The translations under genes and the position numbers were made by a program. Below are positions 24,367 through 33,087 of a stretch of 64,000 nt of DNA, piece after piece. Positions within the stretch are counted from its first letter, which is position 1; each line of letters begins with the position of its first letter. This stretch comes from Allorhodopirellula heiligendammensis (GTDB lineage Bacteria > Planctomycetota > Planctomycetia > Pirellulales > Pirellulaceae), in the NCBI RefSeq assembly GCF_007860105.1, contig NZ_SJPU01000001.1:942090-1006089 (forward strand). The letters run 5' to 3'. The notes beneath the pieces were generated by a model. It was not told where the DNA came from and ran no database searches. It saw only the letters and a program-made list of their open reading frames with translations.

Positions 24367-24921
24367 ATGAAAACTGACAAATCACTCGTTTCCACCAGCA
24401 AGTTTCTCAGCTTGATTCTGCGCCATCAACCCGAAGTCGTTGGCCTGAAGCTGGATGACGAAGGCTGGCTCGACATCGCTCAAGTGGTCGACGCGGCGAA
24501 CCAGCACGGCAAGCAATTGTCGCTCGAACTACTTCACGAAGTCGTCGCGACCAATGACAAAAAGCGGTTTGCGTTGAGCGAGGATGGTCTACGAATTCGT
24601 GCCAGCCAAGGGCATTCCGTCGCCGGCGTCGACTTAAAGCTCGCCGAAACCACGCCACCAGCAACGCTTTATCACGGAACTGTTGCTGCGTTCATCGAAT
24701 GTATCCGGTCCACTGGCCTTGAAAAGCGGTCTCGCAACCACGTCCATCTCTCGACCGACGAAGAGACGGCGACCAAAGTCGGCTCGCGGCGTGGCAAGCC
24801 GATCATTCTTCGCGTCGACGCCGCAGCGATGCATCGTGACGGACACCTATTCTACTTGTCGGCCAACGGAGTGTGGCTGGTCGATGCGGTTCCAGTGGAG
24901 TTCTTGACCTTTCCGGAGTGA
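24367..24921 (+). CDS. kptA: RNA 2'-phosphotransferase (Tpt1/KptA family)
   Basis: The 184-residue product carries family signatures: SKFLSLILRHQPEVVGLKLD, GWLDIAQVVDAAN, the H-G-T of TLYHGTVAAFIECI, NHVHLSTDEETATKVG, and a final LFYLSANGVWLVDAVPVEFL. Tpt1/KptA removes a 2'-phosphate from RNA splice or ligation junctions using NAD+, producing ADP-ribose 1'',2''-cyclic phosphate. The ATG at 24367 gives the standard length. It follows the slipin and the tRNA-like RNA. Confidence 0.92.
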   Translation: MKTDKSLVSTSKFLSLILRHQPEVVGLKLDDEGWLDIAQVVDAANQHGKQLSLELLHEVVATNDKKRFALSEDGLRIRASQGHSVAGVDLKLAETTPPATLYHGTVAAFIECIRSTGLEKRSRNHVHLSTDEETATKVGSRRGKPIILRVDAAAMHRDGHLFYLSANGVWLVDAVPVEFLTFPE

Positions 24922-25025
24922 ACGACGCGAACCATGACCCGAGTTGAATTCGTCGTCAGTGACTTCCTCGATCAAAATGTTGAGGTCAACCCACAGTGCG
25001 ACGTAGTTTGTGCTATGCGACGAGG

Positions 25026-28000
25026 TTATCCCGTTACTTGGACCGAAATCGGACCTGGGTTTCCGATTCGATCTTCGTCGTACATGTTTCGCAAGCAAAC
25101 CAGAAAACGTTGGCTTGTCGGCGGAAGACTTGGGTGTGATGACGGCGCGGTTGCTGCTAACCGAATAACCGTTTCCGATTCTCCTTCCATGTCGACCGCG
25201 AATTGTTTGACTTGGCCGCCACCCTGGATTCGAGATAGACATGGCGGTAGGGCGACCCAGATGAGGTCTCCCGCTTCGTATCCTTGCTTGATCCGCACGC
25301 GAAGTTCAATCGCATCACCTTCCTGGAATTGCGTCGCAGCGTGACCACCCACCATCAATGCCACGGTAATCGGAGTGTTGGAGACAAACTGCATCCAGTC
25401 CTGCTTGGCATAGGAAAGATATTCCACGGCGAGGGTTCCACGACTGATTTGCAATGAGTTGATGGGGTCAGGGCTGTCGAGGGCATCCGCAATCGTTCGT
25501 GTTTGGTCATTGACCGTTATCGTCGAATCCGACTGCATCCATTCCGATCGAGAGAGCTCAAGCAACAGAACAACGAGCGCGACTGAGTCAATGGTCGAAT
25601 ACAAACGTCCCTCAGGCCCAAGCTCATAAAACAATCGGTTCGCCAATCGCATGGCTTCGGCGGTATCGGATGCTCGTGAGCCATTCTGCTCGCTTCCTCC
25701 TCGAAGTAGTGCAGCAGCAGCCATCGCTTGGTCGGCACGCCAAAACGACCGGACGCCGGCAATTGGTTTGCGGGCTTGCAATCGAGCGTACTCGAGGGCC
25801 TGGCCCTGGTCCCTGTGACACTGGTTCCCGTTGGCAAAGCGCAATTGTGCGTAGGCGTCTTCGCTTGAACCAATCGACTCCGGTGGCCAAGCGATCCGGT
25901 AGTGCTTGGCCGACTCGCGGGCAAGTTGTCGAACTTCACCGAGTAGCCCACGTGCAACGCTGCTGGACTCAATCATCTCACTGACAAAGTCCATCTTCAA
26001 CAGATGCATGGTCGCCATGCGTCCCCAGGTCACATCGGGTGAATTGCCTGGGTAGATCGCAAATCCTTTTCCCGGCAACCACATGTCTTGCTGTCGTTTC
26101 AGGCCAACACGGATCGCCGTGCAGGATCTTTCGATTGGTTCGCCGCTGCCGATCTGGTTCGCCAAACAAATGACGGCGGAGAAGAGCTTGGCGGCAGTTT
26201 GTTCACAACACAGGTGGTCATAATTCGCCGTCGCTTCCGCCACCATCTGCTTCATCGGTTGCACACTGGGAAGCAAACGAATCCGACGAATCTGATCGTT
26301 GAGTTCGATCCGCTGCCCGTCGCTGATCATCCGCATGGTTCGCCGCGGCTCGACGAGCTTCCCGAGCGGATTGACTTGATGATTGTCTTCACGCGTTTTG
26401 CCACTGACCCGATCACAGACCTTCGCAGTGTACCGCCCCAGTCCGGCAACAAAGGTGAACTCGGATTCCGTGGTCGTCAGATGGTCCGTCGTGACCGGAT
26501 CGTAGGGAGCGACTGGATTGCGAAGTTCGACCGGAACGCCATCGCACTGGACGGCCAACGCGAAACTTCCCGATTGACACCGTGCGATCACCCGTCCGCT
26601 GGCTTGGTCGCCATCCAAAAGAACCGCCGGGACCTGAAGTTTGACATAGGGATCGCAGTGCACATCGAACTCGTTCTCTACATGCGACCACTGACGTCCA
26701 GAAACGATAAACGCGTCGATGGTGTAACGTCCCGTTCGGTCAGGCAAATCCACCACCACTTGGCCTCGCCCCGCGGTACATTCGATCAGTTTGCAGAAAA
26801 TGACGTGAGCATCCTCTTCATCACTCAGTGTCAGCGAAGGCTCCTCGATTTCGTCGTTAGGTCGCTCAGGAGGACTTGGCCACACTCTTCCGAGTTCCGA
26901 CTCTACGGTTTCGGTGAAATCGATGGCTGTATCGGTGAACTCCTGCAACATGCTGTCGGCGTACTCTCCCTCGACCTGTCCGTAGAAATGGTTGATCGCT
27001 TCGACAATGGCATCCGGCGTTCCAATGACGATCTCGATGCGACGGTTCAAGATGAAGCGAAGCTTTTCAATCGTTTCCAAGTCGACTGGATTCGACATTG
27101 CGAAGACGAGATTGCCGCCATGTTCTTCGCGGATGGGAATGACCGTGTTCTCGCGTGCAACCGACTCCGGACACAACTCGATCACAAATTCGTTGATCGA
27201 CAAACTGTCCAAGTCAACGAATTGGTATCCATAGATTTCCGCAAGCGCGAGTGAGATGTCTTCGGAGTCGGCATAGCCAAATTCCTCTAGCAACGTGAAG
27301 TATGGCTTGCCGCATTCGGACGCCGATTCCATGACATGGTCGGCCTGTGATTCACTGATCAGGTCGCGATCAATGAATTTGGCGAGCGTTTCGTTGTCGA
27401 TTGCCGGCGTCTTCGCCGAAACATGCGCCCAGTACGGATAGCTCTCATACTGCTGGCCCACGCCGTAGACCGTCTGCGTTTCAACAGCGCCGGGCTGCGC
27501 TTCCTCCGCAGCCAACTTGATGTTCGCCGCCAATCGCTGCTTCGGACGCGAACTCGGTTGCAGCCGTGCGTCCCGAATCACGACCGCCGCGTACCCGGAC
27601 GCTTCAATTCCCAAGTCAATGGTCATCGAGACTTTGCTTTCTGGTTCAAACAAAGCTCCCCTGTCGAATTCGTCCCCGAGTTCCGTTTTATTGATCGAGT
27701 CGTCCATCGGGGCAATCTGGACAGAGGGCCTCCAGTCGCAGCGATGCAGCGTGACGGCGTGTGCCTCATACGGTTTCTCGTCGACGAAGCAGCCGACTGA
27801 GATCAATCCTGCCAATTCGCTCGACGGTACTTCGATCACTTCCCCAGCGGACAGGTTTCCGAGCCGCTGAAAACGGGTGTTTGGCGAGGGTGAATTGGAA
27901 GCTTCGCCCAAAGAGAGCCCTGGAGAGAGAAAGGGGCAAGTGCAAACCACACAGTCCTCGATAGCCTGCATCGCTCCGATGCGGACAACGCCACGTAGCG

Positions 28001-28976
28001 TATCGGTGATTTGGACCGGCGAATTGTCTTGTTCGGTTTGACGGACGTGCAAACCAAGGGCTTCCGTGGTGCCCTGTCCGGGCATCAGCGATGCGGTTGT
28101 CCAGAGCCCACTCCTCGTCAAGACGGTTTCCCCACGTTGCTGCCGCTCACTTCCCGGCAGTGGGATCGTCGCGGTGGCGGATGAATCTTTCACCATTGTA
28201 ATTTCCAAATGGTGCGGTCCGTCGCCATCGATCTCCAATCCGATGATGGCCAATCCCTGTTTCACGCTGGCCCGACGGGAGTCGATTCGAGACTTATTGT
28301 CGTATAAGTCAACGCGAATTGCACCGGTCAATGGTTTTGAGAAATGAGAGATTTGTAGCGTGCAAGACAACGCATTCACGCGAACTTGCATTTTGCCTAT
28401 CGTTGCGACCAGCGGTGCCAATTCGAAACCTGCAACCGAAAATTCGCATCCATCGATCGCGTAAGGAGAATCAGATCGAACGATTTGGTAGGTTCCAACT
28501 GGCAGGTCATCAAACCGAACAATCCCCAATCCGCTCTCATTGAGTTGAACGTGTCGTTGATCGAACTGAGTTGGACTTGCGATCGAAGTCCCCAATAAAA
28601 GGTCAACACATACCTCCCGCTCCGGTGAATCAAGATCGACGACCAAGATATTCACTTGATCGCTGCCAAATCGATAAAGATCGCGATCGCACGTCAGGCT
28701 TGCCAGCTTCAACGAGGGAGGCGAACTTGCCTTGACATTGACGCCCGGTAAGGAGAGCTTTTCCCCGTGAGGAATGGGAATCGTCAATCGAGTTTGCCCT
28801 TTGTCGACGCTCGCACCAACGCCAGAGAACGCAGGATGAAGGTCGCTTGCAAACTCGACCTTATCTTGATCGATTGCATTCAAGTCAACGAACGCAAATT
28901 GGCAACCGACGTGAACGCCGCGGTCGAGTTGCTTGGCGAGACTTCGATTCACCGTGAAGATGCGTGGGGATCTCAT
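25026..28976 (-). CDS. Alpha-2-macroglobulin-like protein with inserted GspE/MshE N-terminal domain
   Basis: The start ATG 28976 has AGGAG 7 nt upstream; the product is 1316 residues. Much of the length is beta-rich MG-type repeats (CDRDLYRFGSDQVNILVVD and similar). A thioester-type CCEQT motif stands at about residue 923, within a helical toroid-like region (LFSAVICLANQIG, DVTWGRMATMHLLKMDF). Between roughly 530 and 665 sits a T2SS-E/MshEN-like domain (LISESQADHVMES, LAEIYGYQFVDLDSL, VFAMSNPVDLETIEKLRFIL). No signal peptide or lipobox is present, which is odd for this family. The gene is divergent from the one at 29038. Confidence 0.75.
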   Translation of the reverse strand: MRSPRIFTVNRSLAKQLDRGVHVGCQFAFVDLNAIDQDKVEFASDLHPAFSGVGASVDKGQTRLTIPIPHGEKLSLPGVNVKASSPPSLKLASLTCDRDLYRFGSDQVNILVVDLDSPEREVCVDLLLGTSIASPTQFDQRHVQLNESGLGIVRFDDLPVGTYQIVRSDSPYAIDGCEFSVAGFELAPLVATIGKMQVRVNALSCTLQISHFSKPLTGAIRVDLYDNKSRIDSRRASVKQGLAIIGLEIDGDGPHHLEITMVKDSSATATIPLPGSERQQRGETVLTRSGLWTTASLMPGQGTTEALGLHVRQTEQDNSPVQITDTLRGVVRIGAMQAIEDCVVCTCPFLSPGLSLGEASNSPSPNTRFQRLGNLSAGEVIEVPSSELAGLISVGCFVDEKPYEAHAVTLHRCDWRPSVQIAPMDDSINKTELGDEFDRGALFEPESKVSMTIDLGIEASGYAAVVIRDARLQPSSRPKQRLAANIKLAAEEAQPGAVETQTVYGVGQQYESYPYWAHVSAKTPAIDNETLAKFIDRDLISESQADHVMESASECGKPYFTLLEEFGYADSEDISLALAEIYGYQFVDLDSLSINEFVIELCPESVARENTVIPIREEHGGNLVFAMSNPVDLETIEKLRFILNRRIEIVIGTPDAIVEAINHFYGQVEGEYADSMLQEFTDTAIDFTETVESELGRVWPSPPERPNDEIEEPSLTLSDEEDAHVIFCKLIECTAGRGQVVVDLPDRTGRYTIDAFIVSGRQWSHVENEFDVHCDPYVKLQVPAVLLDGDQASGRVIARCQSGSFALAVQCDGVPVELRNPVAPYDPVTTDHLTTTESEFTFVAGLGRYTAKVCDRVSGKTREDNHQVNPLGKLVEPRRTMRMISDGQRIELNDQIRRIRLLPSVQPMKQMVAEATANYDHLCCEQTAAKLFSAVICLANQIGSGEPIERSCTAIRVGLKRQQDMWLPGKGFAIYPGNSPDVTWGRMATMHLLKMDFVSEMIESSSVARGLLGEVRQLARESAKHYRIAWPPESIGSSEDAYAQLRFANGNQCHRDQGQALEYARLQARKPIAGVRSFWRADQAMAAAALLRGGSEQNGSRASDTAEAMRLANRLFYELGPEGRLYSTIDSVALVVLLLELSRSEWMQSDSTITVNDQTRTIADALDSPDPINSLQISRGTLAVEYLSYAKQDWMQFVSNTPITVALMVGGHAATQFQEGDAIELRVRIKQGYEAGDLIWVALPPCLSRIQGGGQVKQFAVDMEGESETVIRLAATAPSSHPSLPPTSQRFLVCLRNMYDEDRIGNPGPISVQVTG

Positions 28977-29037
28977 ACTGCTCTCCTGCCCGAAAAGAAA
29001 AGATGAACGCCAACGGCGCGATCCCATTCAGCGTATC

Positions 29038-30207
29038 ATGATTGCAGAATGCTTTGGCGATAACGCCTCCCATGAAAGAAAATTGATCCCACCCGTGCAC
29101 TCGAATATTTACCAAACTCTGAAGCATCGTTTGAACCTCGTTCTGAAGGGCGGCGGGCGAGAGGATCTACATCTACAGACGTTGATTGAGTCACCGATTG
29201 GGTTGTCGCCTTGGGAAGGCTGGCTCGTACTGTGCTTGATTCGACATCGCGGACGTCAGCAGTTCCTTCTTGAGAACATGCGAGCGCGACTCGATGGCGA
29301 GCCGGAGGTAATCGCTAGGGCGGGCTACTTGGGGCATCCAGACAGGCCACGCGTCGGTCTCGTACCAGGCGACACTGACTGGGAGTATCGATTTCATGGG
29401 CGAGGTTGTTCCATGACGCATCGCGTTACGGGAGAGGACATCGACGTCGATCTTCATGATGAGACGGCGGACTGGATCGGTCGCTACTTCTTTGAGAAGT
29501 ATCTCGAGTCGTTGCAACGTCCAACATTCGTCGAGAAACGGATTTGCGAACTCTATCCGTCCGCTCGCTCGGTGAACGTCGGTATCGATGAGTTGCTTGA
29601 GCGAGGAATCTTGGAAGCTGGAGAGTATGGAGCGTCATTTCGACTAGCGATCCCTTGGGAAGAATTGTGTGATCTGCTTGACCAGGTTGAGTGCCAATGG
29701 CACCAGGTTGGAACTCAAAATTTGACTGCAGCTGCGATATCCGATTGGCAGCGCCTGTCTGAGGTTAGAGCAGATTGGGAATATCAGGCTGAAGCATGCT
29801 TTCGGGAGAAATGCGACGATCTTCAGCGGCGTTTCCTCGGCGACCAATGTTCATCCGATGCTTTGACACTGCTTGCTGATTTGAATGCCCCCAATCTTGA
29901 GTTTTGCGTTGGTCATGCGTTAAGACTGTCAGCGTCGGGAGTCCTATTGTCCGCAATCAGAATCATTGAAGAAAAGTCGCTCTCGGATCGATGGAACAGA
30001 CACCTGAAAGATGTCGTCGATCGAGTGGATCCGAACGGCGAACTCCCATCACCGCGAATCTGGACCACTGCACTGAAGTTGCTGGTCCGGCTAAACCCAA
30101 AAGGCGACTGGGGAAATGAGTTTGTGCGGCTTAATCGAAACGAGCTGAGTGAAGCGGCGATTTTTTCAATGGAAATGAAGCTACCGTGCTCGATGAATTT
30201 GATTTGA
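29038..30207 (+). CDS. Hypothetical protein with possible DUF6896-like segment
   Basis: The product from ATG 29038 is 389 residues. The first half includes DWEYRFHGRGCSMTHRVTG and EDIDVDLHDETADWIGRYFF, a pattern that recalls DUF6896 (HG-x-GC followed by an acidic DxD segment). The second half is helical and Trp-rich. Coding begins 62 nt from the divergent A2M-like gene, so a shared promoter is likely. Confidence 0.5.
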   Translation: MIAECFGDNASHERKLIPPVHSNIYQTLKHRLNLVLKGGGREDLHLQTLIESPIGLSPWEGWLVLCLIRHRGRQQFLLENMRARLDGEPEVIARAGYLGHPDRPRVGLVPGDTDWEYRFHGRGCSMTHRVTGEDIDVDLHDETADWIGRYFFEKYLESLQRPTFVEKRICELYPSARSVNVGIDELLERGILEAGEYGASFRLAIPWEELCDLLDQVECQWHQVGTQNLTAAAISDWQRLSEVRADWEYQAEACFREKCDDLQRRFLGDQCSSDALTLLADLNAPNLEFCVGHALRLSASGVLLSAIRIIEEKSLSDRWNRHLKDVVDRVDPNGELPSPRIWTTALKLLVRLNPKGDWGNEFVRLNRNELSEAAIFSMEMKLPCSMNLI

Positions 30208-30246
30208 CGCTCTCTTCGTTCTGACATTCCGAACAACCGGATCGGA

Positions 30247-30564
30247 ATGGCTGCCGTGATGGCAATCATTGATCTTCCGTGGTGTCACGACGAATTGGTT
30301 TCTGTTTTGGCTGAAACGTCAGACCAAGAAATGACAACAGAGTGTCGTACCGCTCTACTTGAATCTCGGAATGTCGACGTTCATTCGATCGTACACGATT
30401 GGGTAACGCGTCATCCGTATGAGAAGCCGGACATCGAGTACCTGACGATTGGAGAACTCGCCAAGCAACGACGCGACGCAATCGTTCAGTTTGAGATGCA
30501 AACACTGCACGATCGGACCATCATTCTGCGTGATCATTTCAAACCAGGAGTCGAGGACGCGTGA
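30247..30564 (+). CDS. Small hypothetical protein
   Basis: The 105-residue product is helical and acidic, with no recognised motif (DLPWCHDELVSVLAE, ELAKQRRDAIVQFEM). It ends in a 4-nt overlap with the phosphatase gene (GTGA), which supports it being real and co-translated. Confidence 0.5.
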   Translation: MAAVMAIIDLPWCHDELVSVLAETSDQEMTTECRTALLESRNVDVHSIVHDWVTRHPYEKPDIEYLTIGELAKQRRDAIVQFEMQTLHDRTIILRDHFKPGVEDA

Positions 30565-31217
30565 AATACGGGTTCCTTTTCTCGTTGTTGACGATCGCGA
30601 TTGGTGTGGCAACGCTTCGTGGTGGGCCGTGGGCCTGGCTGCTCTTTTATCCCGCGTTTTCGTTTGGGGTGGTTGCTGCCGCGTATCTGTTCTCGGGACC
30701 GGGCGTCTTTGGCAAGCGTTTTGATGGGCGTCGTTCTCGGCTTGGGACGTTGTTAGTGCTGCCCTATGTTCTGTACGTTATGGTGGTGTGGCATGTCGTC
30801 CGGTTGCTGTCGCGTGAACCGAGGGCCAACGCTTTGAACGACGAGCTAGTGTTGTCGCCCCGTTTGCTTGGGCATGAATTGCCGGAGGGCATTGCATCGG
30901 TCGTTGACTTGACATGCGAGTTCACGGAACCCAAGGAACGATGGAGCCTTCAGTCCTACCTTTGCCATCCGATGCTTGACGGAACGGGATCGACATCGAA
31001 TGAGATCCGTGAATTGGCAGACGAAATCATCAAAATGCCGAAGCCGGTCCTGATTCACTGCGCCCAAGGACACGGAAGAACGGGCCTGGTTGCTGCGACC
31101 GTGTTGATCGTGTCCGGTGAGGCCCAAACGGCGGCGGACGCAATCGCGATGATTCAGGCGGTCCGGCCCGGTGTCGAATTGAACAAAGCACAACGAATGA
31201 TCTTGGAGCAAACTTAA
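30561..31217 (+). CDS. Membrane-anchored dual-specificity phosphatase
   Basis: The 218-residue product starts at GTG 30561. It has two to three membrane helices in the first 80 residues (YGFLFSLLTIAIGVATL, WLLFYPAFSFGVVAAAYLF, LLVLPYVLYVMVVWHVVRLL). A cytoplasmic cysteine phosphatase domain follows, with VLIHCAQGHGRTGLVAA, the HCx5R active-site loop. SVVDLTCEF matches the first strand of DSP folds. The product could dephosphorylate proteins or lipids at the membrane. It touches the downstream ADP-ribosylglycohydrolase gene. Confidence 0.85.
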   Translation: MKYGFLFSLLTIAIGVATLRGGPWAWLLFYPAFSFGVVAAAYLFSGPGVFGKRFDGRRSRLGTLLVLPYVLYVMVVWHVVRLLSREPRANALNDELVLSPRLLGHELPEGIASVVDLTCEFTEPKERWSLQSYLCHPMLDGTGSTSNEIRELADEIIKMPKPVLIHCAQGHGRTGLVAATVLIVSGEAQTAADAIAMIQAVRPGVELNKAQRMILEQT

Positions 31218-32254
31218 TGAACCGCGACGCGATCATCGGGTGCATCTTGGGAACCGCCGTGGGCGATGCTCTGGGATTGCCGTACGAAGGTGTCTCCGCC
31301 GAAAGAGCTCCGCGGTTGCTCGGGCCACCGGATCGCTATCGGTTCTTTTTCGGTCGAGGCATGATCTCGGACGATACCGAACACACCTGCATGGTGGCTC
31401 AGTCGCTGATCGAAGCCAACGGCGATGTCGATCTTTTCACACGTCGTTTCGCGAGTCGACTGCGATGGTGGATTTTGGCTTTGCCGGCGGGCGTCGGGAA
31501 AGCGACCGCTCGGGCTGGTATCAAACTCTGGTTGGGTGCGAAGCCCGCCAACGCCGGCGTGTTCTCCGCAGGCAACGGGCCGGCGATGCGAGCGGCGATC
31601 TTCGGCGCGGCGATCGATGACGCACCACACATGCTCGAATTCGTGCGTGAATCGTCGCGGTTAACGCACAGCGATCCCAAAGCGGAATACGGAGCGATCG
31701 CGGTGGCATACGCTTCCCGGCATTCTCGCAGGTTTGAATCGGTCGACGCGAACCTGTGGCTGGCCGATGTTGTCGATGCAGTGGGCGAAGAGGGTTCGGA
31801 GCTGACCGATTTGTTGCGTCGATCCGTCGACAGCGTTTCGGCTGGTGAGTCGACCAAGTCGTTCGGTGATTCACTCGGGCTATCCAAGGGCGTCACCGGA
31901 TACACGTACCACACTATCCCCGTCGCCATCCATGCATGGTTGTCCCACCCGAAGGACTATCGGTAAGCGGTCACCACGATCATCGAGTGCGGCGGCGACG
32001 CCGACACGACTGCGGCAATCGTGGGCGGGATCGTTGGTGCCGGTGTCGGGGAAGCCGGCATCCCGTCCGGTTGGGTCGACGGCATTTGGGAATACCCACG
32101 CAGCGTCGGTTGGATGCGATCACTCGGCGAGTGTTTAGCTTCGTCCACTAAGAAAGCACCGTCCATCAATCCGATCGCCGTGTTGTCACGCAATGTGCTC
32201 TTCCTGTTCATTGTTCTCTTCCACGGTTTCCGCCGTCTCGCACCGCCTTACTGA
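31217..32254 (+). pseudogene. ADP-ribosylglycohydrolase (DraG-like) with in-frame stop
   Basis: The N-terminal part (31217-31966, 249 residues) has IIGCILGTAVGDALGLPYEG and GMISDDTEHTCM, the first metal-binding loop. After TAA 31964-31966 the same frame continues with AVTTIIECGGDADTTAAIVGGIVGA, the second metal-binding loop (DxDT), then WVDGIWEYPRSVGWM and on to a TGA at 32254. Together they make one normal-length enzyme that removes ADP-ribose from targets. The premature product lacks the DxDT ligands and should be inactive unless the stop is read through or is a sequencing error. Confidence 0.8.
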
Positions 32255-32272
32255 AACGAGGAATCCGGGCCG

Positions 32273-32485
32273 ATGAATCCCGACCGCGATCAAATCGAAG
32301 CGAACCTTCGCCTGCACGTCGATCGACTTGCCGGATTGATCGGCGGAGAGATTGCAAAATGCAAAGTAAACATTGCAAATCGTAAAATGCTAAAATTGTC
32401 GAATAAACGGGAGTACTCGAATGAAACCGGACGATCTGTCGGAAAGATTGCTGGACCTTGCCGCTCGCGTTGGCAAGGTAGTTGA
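32273..32485 (+). pseudogene. 5' stub of a gene, possibly M28 peptidase
   Basis: ATG 32273 begins MNPDRDQIEANLRLHVDRLA followed by GLIG, which resembles the N-terminus of M28-type aminopeptidases in planctomycetes. After about 25 codons the sequence changes to AT-rich DNA (GCAAAATGCAAAG...), so only the start of the gene survives. The family call is tentative. Confidence 0.35.
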
Positions 32486-32813
32486 TGCTTTGCCGGAAAC
32501 TCGACTTGGCAAACATATTGCAGGGCAACTGGTGCGGAGTGGGACATCGCCCGCACCGAACTACGAAGAAGCATGCGCGGCGGAAAGTCGGCGTGACTTT
32601 ATTCATAAGGTTCGAGTGTCGCTGAAGGAACTCCGGGAGACAAGATGCTGGATCAAGCTGATTATGCGATCTGAGTTGTTGCCTGAAGCGAAGATGGTTG
32701 AGATCGAACGCGAAACCAACGAGCGATGCAAAATCCTGGGTCAATCACTCGTCACAGCACGCCGCAACGAAGATCTCGACAAGGCAAAACGCTGCAAACC
32801 AGTACCCAAATGA
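32421..32813 (+). CDS. Four-helix-bundle protein (S23/IVS type)
   Basis: The 130-residue product contains RLGKHIAGQLVRSGTSPAPN, YEEACAAESRRDFIHKVRV and SLKELRETRCWIKLIMRSEL. This is the pattern of the S23 ribosomal-intervening-sequence family of four-helix-bundle proteins, found both in rRNA insertions and as stand-alone, mobile-looking genes. It is flanked by AT-rich sequences that are roughly inverted (GATTGCAAAATGC on the left, CAATTTGCA on the right). Its biochemical role is unknown. Confidence 0.85.
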   Translation: MKPDDLSERLLDLAARVGKVVDALPETRLGKHIAGQLVRSGTSPAPNYEEACAAESRRDFIHKVRVSLKELRETRCWIKLIMRSELLPEAKMVEIERETNERCKILGQSLVTARRNEDLDKAKRCKPVPK

Positions 32814-32834
32814 ATCCACAATTGCCAATTTGCA

Positions 32835-33087
32835 GGCTCATCCGACTAAAGCGTACTTTTTCTGATGGAGCGAATAAAGCAGTAGTTCGAAGTATTCGCG
32901 ATCACGAATGCCGTAGGATTGTCGTTGGAGCGTCTTGATTTTGTTATTGGTGCCCTCCATGATGGAGGGCACCAATAACAAAATCAAGACGCTCCAACGA
33001 CAATCCTACGGCATTCGTGATCGCGAATACTTCGAACTACTGCTTTATTCGCTCCATCAGAAAAAGTACGCTTTAGTCGGATGAGCC
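32835..33087. mobile_element. 253-bp perfect palindrome: two head-to-head ISL3-type ends
   Basis: The left arm 32835-32960 and right arm 32962-33087 are perfect reverse complements (126 bp each) around a single base at 32961. Each arm encodes 40 residues from MEGTNNKIKTLQRQSYG to the stop, reading outward from the centre. These match the C-terminal end of ISL3-family (IS204/IS1001/IS1165-type) transposases. Each arm ends in GGCTCATCCGACTAAAGCG, which resembles an ISL3 terminal repeat. The flanks show no 8-bp target duplication. It is two copies of the same IS end fused, a rearrangement scar. Confidence 0.85.

Noticed and set aside
26088-27254. 388-codon plus-strand frame
   Set aside because: It lies antisense within the A2M-like gene, whose protein shows clear domains; the plus-strand product shows none.
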